Below are positions 60,347 to 64,000 of a stretch of DNA of 64,000 bases, piece by piece (position 1 is the first letter of the stretch; each line of letters opens with the position of its first letter). This DNA is from Chryseobacterium rhizosphaerae (GTDB lineage Bacteria; Bacteroidota; Bacteroidia; Flavobacteriales; Weeksellaceae). The notes below the pieces were generated by a model. That model saw only the letters and a list, made by a program, of their open reading frames with translations. It was not told the DNA's origin and ran no database searches. The position numbers were made by a program, and so were the translations under genes. Location: contig NZ_QNUF01000013.1 in assembly GCF_003385455.1 (NCBI RefSeq), positions 62,001-126,000 on the forward strand, given 5' to 3'.

Positions 60347-61708
60347 TTATGTACTCTGCTTAATTCTTTTTGCAGACATATTTAAAAATCGTTTGACAAG
60401 GAAAACGGCTGAGACCGTTAAGCCTAATCCCAGAGCAATCCACATTCCGAAAGCTCCCATTTCTAACGTTACACAGAAGAAATAGCCTAGAGGAATGGTA
60501 ATGACCCAATAGGCTATAAAGGTGTAAATAGAAGGTATTTTAACGTCCTGTAAACCTCTCAGCATTCCCAATGCCGTTACCTGTATCCCGTCAGAAAGTT
60601 GGAATAAAGCGGCAATGATCATTAGTTTTGAGGCCAGGGTAATCACTTCCACCTCTTCTTTTTTAGTAAAGAAAGTAGGCAATATATTTCTTCCTAAAAT
60701 AAAGACCAATCCGCAGATGCACATAAAAATAAAGGCGATCTTCAAATTATTGATTCCCACTTTTCTTAATTCCACAAAGTTCTGTTCACCAAGTTTTCGT
60801 CCGATCATTACCGTAGAAGCAACACTGAAACCTACACACAAGTTGAAGGTAAATGAAGCCATACTAAGGGCAATCTGGTGTGAAGCAATATCATGAGCGG
60901 AAATAAGTCCACAGATGAAAGCTGCCCCAGCGAAAGCCGTTACTTCAAAGAACATCTGTAAAGCAGTCGGTAAGCCTAATTTTATCATTTTATCGAACAT
61001 TTTCTTTGAAAAATCCTGGATTTTTAAAGAGAAATCTTTGATATAACGTTTGGTTCTTTCTTCTTTAATCAATACAAAATAAAGGAAAACAACCATAAAG
61101 ATTCTGGAGATCAGTGTTGCCAGAGCAGATCCTTTTACACCCATTGGAGGAAAACCCCAAAGTCCTTTAATAAATACATAGTTCAAAGCAATATTGATGA
61201 TATTGGCAATGATAGTAGCTTTGGTAACCCCAATAGTATAAGACAGCCCTTCAGAAACCTCACGGAGAGTCTGAAAAGCCATGAAAGGGATCATACTGAT
61301 GACCATAATACTTAGAAAATCCACTGTATCAGGGATGATCTTTGCGGGTTGCCCGGAATGGTAGAGTAGTGGCATTGCCAGGAGTAAAACCACCATCAGG
61401 ATAATTCCTACGGACATATTGATCACAAACCCATGACTGAAAACAGAGTTAATGGTTGCGTGATCCTGCTTTGAATGTGCTTCTGATACCAACGGAGGTA
61501 TGGCAAATGAAAACCCAAGTGCCAATACAAAGATTGAGAAAAATACGGCATTTCCTAATGAAACAGAGGCCAGTGCATCTGCTCCTAAAAGTTTTCCGAC
61601 AATAATATTGTCAAATAAATTTACTGAAACTTGCCCTACCTGAGTAAGCATAACAGGCAGAGCCAAAGTCAGGCATTCTTTCGTATATTTTTTGTTTAAA
61701 AAGTTCAT
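60347..61708 (-). CDS. MATE-family efflux transporter
   Basis: 453 residues, twelve helices in two bundles of six. The start ECLTLALPVMLTQVGQVSVNLFDNIIVGKLLGADALASVSLGN is the family signature, and the second half repeats it near 235 (LGLPTALQMFFEVTAFAGAAFICG). It exports cationic drugs or metabolites with Na or H exchange; the substrate is unknown. It stands alone, with terminators on both sides. Confidence 0.94.
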   Translation of the reverse strand: MNFLNKKYTKECLTLALPVMLTQVGQVSVNLFDNIIVGKLLGADALASVSLGNAVFFSIFVLALGFSFAIPPLVSEAHSKQDHATINSVFSHGFVINMSVGIILMVVLLLAMPLLYHSGQPAKIIPDTVDFLSIMVISMIPFMAFQTLREVSEGLSYTIGVTKATIIANIINIALNYVFIKGLWGFPPMGVKGSALATLISRIFMVVFLYFVLIKEERTKRYIKDFSLKIQDFSKKMFDKMIKLGLPTALQMFFEVTAFAGAAFICGLISAHDIASHQIALSMASFTFNLCVGFSVASTVMIGRKLGEQNFVELRKVGINNLKIAFIFMCICGLVFILGRNILPTFFTKKEEVEVITLASKLMIIAALFQLSDGIQVTALGMLRGLQDVKIPSIYTFIAYWVITIPLGYFFCVTLEMGAFGMWIALGLGLTVSAVFLVKRFLNMSAKRIKQST

Positions 61709-61750
61709 AATATTTTAAGATTCATATAGTTTATATTCAAAATAAGTCAA

Positions 61751-61785
61751 AAAAAAAATTTGCAGTATGGATACTGCAAATTTTT
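61751..61785 (-). terminator. Terminator of the sigma-54 regulator gene
   Basis: AAATTTGCAGTAT (61756-61768) pairs with ATACTGCAAATTT (61771-61783) over a very short loop; a long T-run follows on the minus strand. Confidence 0.9.
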
Positions 61786-61808
61786 ATATAATGTAAATAA
61801 TAATTCAA

Positions 61809-62993
61809 TTATTTCCTTACAAAACTTGCAACGTCACTTTCAGAAACAGAGTTTCCTCCAAGAATAATTAACCTCTCCACCACATTCCTTAACTCTCTGA
61901 TATTTCCAGTCCATGAAAGCGCTTTTAACGCTTCAATAGCTTTATCATCAAATTTTTTCACAGCAGTACCGTGTTCATCGGCAATCATACCGGAGAAATG
62001 GTCAACTAATAATTTGATATCTTCTTTTCTTTCGTCCAATGGTGGAACGTAAATTTCTATAACAGAAAGCCTGTGGTAAAGATCTTCTCTGAACTTTCCT
62101 TCCTCAATTTCTTTCTGCATATTTTTATTGGTTGCCGCAATTACTCTTACGTCAACTTTTATTTCCTTATCACTTCCTACAGGAGAAACTTTGCTTTCCT
62201 GAAGAGCTCTCAGTACTTTAGCCTGAGCAATAAGGCTCATATCCCCAATCTCATCCAGGAAGATAGTACCTCCGTTTGCCTGCTCAAATTTTCCCTGCTT
62301 ATCCTTAATAGCACCGGTAAAAGATCCTTTTACGTGTCCGAAAAGCTCAGATTCAATAAGTTCAGAAGGAATAGCAGCACAGTTTACCTCAATCATCGGT
62401 CCCCTTGCACGCTCACTTTGGTTGTGAATGGCGTGAGCTACCAACTCTTTTCCGGCACCATTAGGTCCTGTAATCAGTACTCTGGCGTCAGAAACAGCTA
62501 CCTTTTCGATCATATCCTGAATCTTCTGCAAAGCAGGAGAGGTTCCGATCATCTGGTACTTTTTATTTACTTTTCTCTTTAATGTTTTGTTCTCCGTCTG
62601 AAGATTTTTGTTCTCTTTCTTCAGGGTTTCCTTTACCAAAGCGTTTTTCACACTGGTGATCAGTCTGTTGATGTCAATAGGTTTGGAAATGAAGTCGTAT
62701 GCACCCTCTTTAAGGCAGGAAACAGCAGAATCAATATCTGCGTGACCCGAGATCATAATAAAAGTAGTTTCAGGCTTTAAGGCGAGACTTTGTTTCAAAA
62801 GCTCGGTTCCTGAAAGCTTAGGCATCTTAATATCAGAAATCACTAAAGCGAAATCTTCTTTTTCTACCTGCTTGTAGCCTTCAAGGCCGTCTTCAGCGAT
62901 AACAAATTCATATTCGGTAAGTTCATCAGAAAGAATACTGTGAAGTACTCCCGAGATTGCTTTTTCGTCTTCTACTATAAGGATTTTTTGCAT
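61809..62993 (-). CDS. NtrC-like sigma-54 response regulator without a DNA-binding domain
   Basis: 394 residues. The receiver domain (about 1-120) has the phosphoacceptor Asp at 54 (ISDIKMP) and the Lys in ISKPID. The AAA+ domain (about 145-375) has GPNGAGKELVAHAIH, the sigma-54 contact loop GSFTGA and GGTIFLDEIGDMS. It stops after NVVERLIILGGNSVSESDVASFVRK. The usual Fis-type helix-turn-helix is missing, and nothing similar is encoded downstream before the terminator. It should remodel sigma-54 polymerase without its own DNA anchor, or through a partner. A stretch at about 120-145 is a charged coiled-coil linker. Confidence 0.93.
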   Translation of the reverse strand: MQKILIVEDEKAISGVLHSILSDELTEYEFVIAEDGLEGYKQVEKEDFALVISDIKMPKLSGTELLKQSLALKPETTFIMISGHADIDSAVSCLKEGAYDFISKPIDINRLITSVKNALVKETLKKENKNLQTENKTLKRKVNKKYQMIGTSPALQKIQDMIEKVAVSDARVLITGPNGAGKELVAHAIHNQSERARGPMIEVNCAAIPSELIESELFGHVKGSFTGAIKDKQGKFEQANGGTIFLDEIGDMSLIAQAKVLRALQESKVSPVGSDKEIKVDVRVIAATNKNMQKEIEEGKFREDLYHRLSVIEIYVPPLDERKEDIKLLVDHFSGMIADEHGTAVKKFDDKAIEALKALSWTGNIRELRNVVERLIILGGNSVSESDVASFVRK

Positions 62994-62998
62994 AGTTG

Positions 62999-63031
62999 CA
63001 AATTTAAATTTTTTGTTTCAATTATTAGCAA
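62999..63031 (-). promoter_or_regulatory. Possible promoter of the sigma-54 regulator gene
   Basis: On the minus strand TTG (63031-63029), a 22-nt gap and TAAATTTG (63006-62999), 5 bp before the ATG. The short leader makes this less certain. Confidence 0.45.
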
Positions 63032-63049
63032 AAACTGTACCTAAAAATT

Positions 63050-63709
63050 CTATTTTGAATAATCTCTTCTTCCAAAAATAGCCGATCCTACTCTTACTGA
63101 ATTGGCACCACATTCAATAGCTACCGGGAAATCATCACTCATACCCATTGATAAGATTTTCAATGATTTTAGTTTATTTAATTCATCAAAAAGGCCTTTT
63201 AAGGTTAAAAATTCTTTTCTCACCTGTTGTTCATCATCGGTGAAAGTAGCCATTCCCATTAAACCGGTAATTTCGATATGAGAATATTGACCATCAATAT
63301 ACTGTTTAAAAAGGTTTTCAGCTTCATGAATTTCAAGTCCGAACTTGCTGTCTTCAGCGGCAATTTTTACCTGCAGCAAAACCTTGATGATCCTGTTATT
63401 CTTTCCGGCCTCTTTATTGATTTCGGATAATAATTTTTCAGAATCTACACTTTGTATAGTGTCTATAAAAGGAGCAATATATTTTACCTTGTTGGTCTGT
63501 AAATGCCCAATCAGATGCCATTGAATATCATCAGGAAGTAAAGGGGATTTTTCCATCAGTTCCTGAACTTTATTTTCGCCAAATACTTTTTGCCCCAAAT
63601 CATAAACATCCTGTATGGCTGAAACAGGATGTGTTTTGGAAACAGCAACCAGCTGTACACCTTCCGGAAGTTGGTCTTTTATTGTCTGATAATTTTCTTT
63701 AATGCTCAT
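63050..63709 (-). CDS. YggS/PROSC-family PLP homeostasis protein
   Basis: 219 residues. LVAVSKTHP (about 20-28) holds the PLP Lys. GENKVQELMEKSPLL (about 44-58), WHLIGHLQTNKVKYIAPFIDTIQSVDS (about 64-90), then SMGMSDDFPVAIECGANSVRVGSAIFG near the end are the family signature. It buffers free PLP and has no known catalytic activity. Cytosolic. It lies upstream of the sigma-54 regulator gene on the same strand, 57 bp away, without an obvious link. Confidence 0.94.
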   Translation of the reverse strand: MSIKENYQTIKDQLPEGVQLVAVSKTHPVSAIQDVYDLGQKVFGENKVQELMEKSPLLPDDIQWHLIGHLQTNKVKYIAPFIDTIQSVDSEKLLSEINKEAGKNNRIIKVLLQVKIAAEDSKFGLEIHEAENLFKQYIDGQYSHIEITGLMGMATFTDDEQQVRKEFLTLKGLFDELNKLKSLKILSMGMSDDFPVAIECGANSVRVGSAIFGRRDYSK

Positions 63710-63786
63710 AAATGCAAATTTCCGAAATTTACTTGACAGTTTCTGCCTATAGATTAATTTTAGGCTATACTTTTTAAAAAAAAATA

Positions 63787-64000
63787 TTAGTTCAAAACTT
63801 CGTTAATCTTCGGATATTGTGAAATCTTTCTGAAAACGAATTTGTTGCTTTTCTGCAGCTTTTCAATAAACAGATCTAATTCGTTGATAGAGTCAGTATC
63901 TCTAAGGTATTGATCATGAGTAAGAAAAACAAGGTGTCTTGAAGTTTTTTCAAGGTCGTTAATGAAGATGCTGTCTACTTTTTTCAACATGGCTTCATGG
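63787..64000 (-). CDS. C-terminal end of a probable polysaccharide deacetylase, cut by the window edge
   Basis: Open to the right edge of the window, so the N-terminus is missing. The last 70 residues read LVFLTHDQYLRDTDSINELDLFIEKLQ and then FRKISQYPKINEVLN. A HD pair followed by a helix and an aromatic-ISQYP end matches the C-terminus of NodB-like deacetylase proteins in this phylum. The evidence is short; the catalytic N-terminal motifs are outside the window. Confidence 0.55.
   Translation of the reverse strand, partial: HEAMLKKVDSIFINDLEKTSRHLVFLTHDQYLRDTDSINELDLFIEKLQKSNKFVFRKISQYPKINEVLN

Noticed and set aside
62073..62582. 169-residue open frame on the plus strand
   Set aside because: Antisense to the AAA+ domain of the sigma-54 regulator; Phe- and Ser-rich composition is typical of a shadow frame.

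Overview
This 64 kb window is AT-rich chromosomal DNA from a member of the Bacteroidota, most likely family Weeksellaceae (Chryseobacterium-like). Supporting features are a menaquinone pathway, a PhoX-like protein with a C-terminal type IX secretion (T9SS) sorting domain, GLPGLI, DUF2807, DUF4199 and DUF2723 family proteins, a probable sulfonolipid gene pair, a strand-isolated atpD-atpC pair, and Bacteroidota promoters (TTG, a gap of 18-22 nt, then TANNTTTG). No phage, plasmid, CRISPR array or insertion sequence with a recognisable transposase was seen.

Layout. 0-9 kb: 5'-truncated gyrA, a TPR protein, menB-menA with small followers, a metallo-hydrolase, the SRP RNA gene on the minus strand, a DUF4199 protein and a glycosyltransferase. 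9-18 kb: lipoproteins, a four-helix-bundle (23S-IVS/S23 type) gene between two nearly identical 170-bp palindromic repeats, a phosphohexomutase, a frameshifted lipoprotein gene, an aminotransferase, a second four-helix-bundle gene that has lost its start codon, a PAP2 phosphatase and kdsB. 18-25 kb: glutathione peroxidase, small proteins, ribF and atpD-atpC. 25-30 kb: an array of four 170-174-bp repeats, then a B12-binding radical SAM protein. 30-39 kb: an EamA transporter, the cysteate-synthase-like and cysteate-acyltransferase-like pair, and two large membrane glycosyltransferases. 39-46 kb: nucleoside phosphorylase, a di-heme peroxidase, the T9SS-exported PhoX-like protein, an LRR protein and a SUI1-like factor. 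46-64 kb: gpmI, acyl-ACP desaturase, map, an SMR pump with a Crp-type regulator, era, an S9 peptidase, a second Crp-type regulator, a MATE pump, a sigma-54 activator lacking a DNA-binding domain, a YggS protein and the end of a probable polysaccharide deacetylase.

Most genes are housekeeping or envelope functions in short transcription units closed by clear hairpin terminators. The most unusual content is between genes. At least seven spacers between co-directional genes carry inverted copies of short tandem words, purine-rich on one side and pyrimidine-rich on the other. Each spacer uses different words but the same architecture. Two of them frame four-helix-bundle genes, one intact and one decayed, with the word repeats directly bordering the reading frame. 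I propose that these are one class of element, with autonomous (gene-bearing) and gene-less forms. That proposal is inference. The repeats themselves are directly visible.
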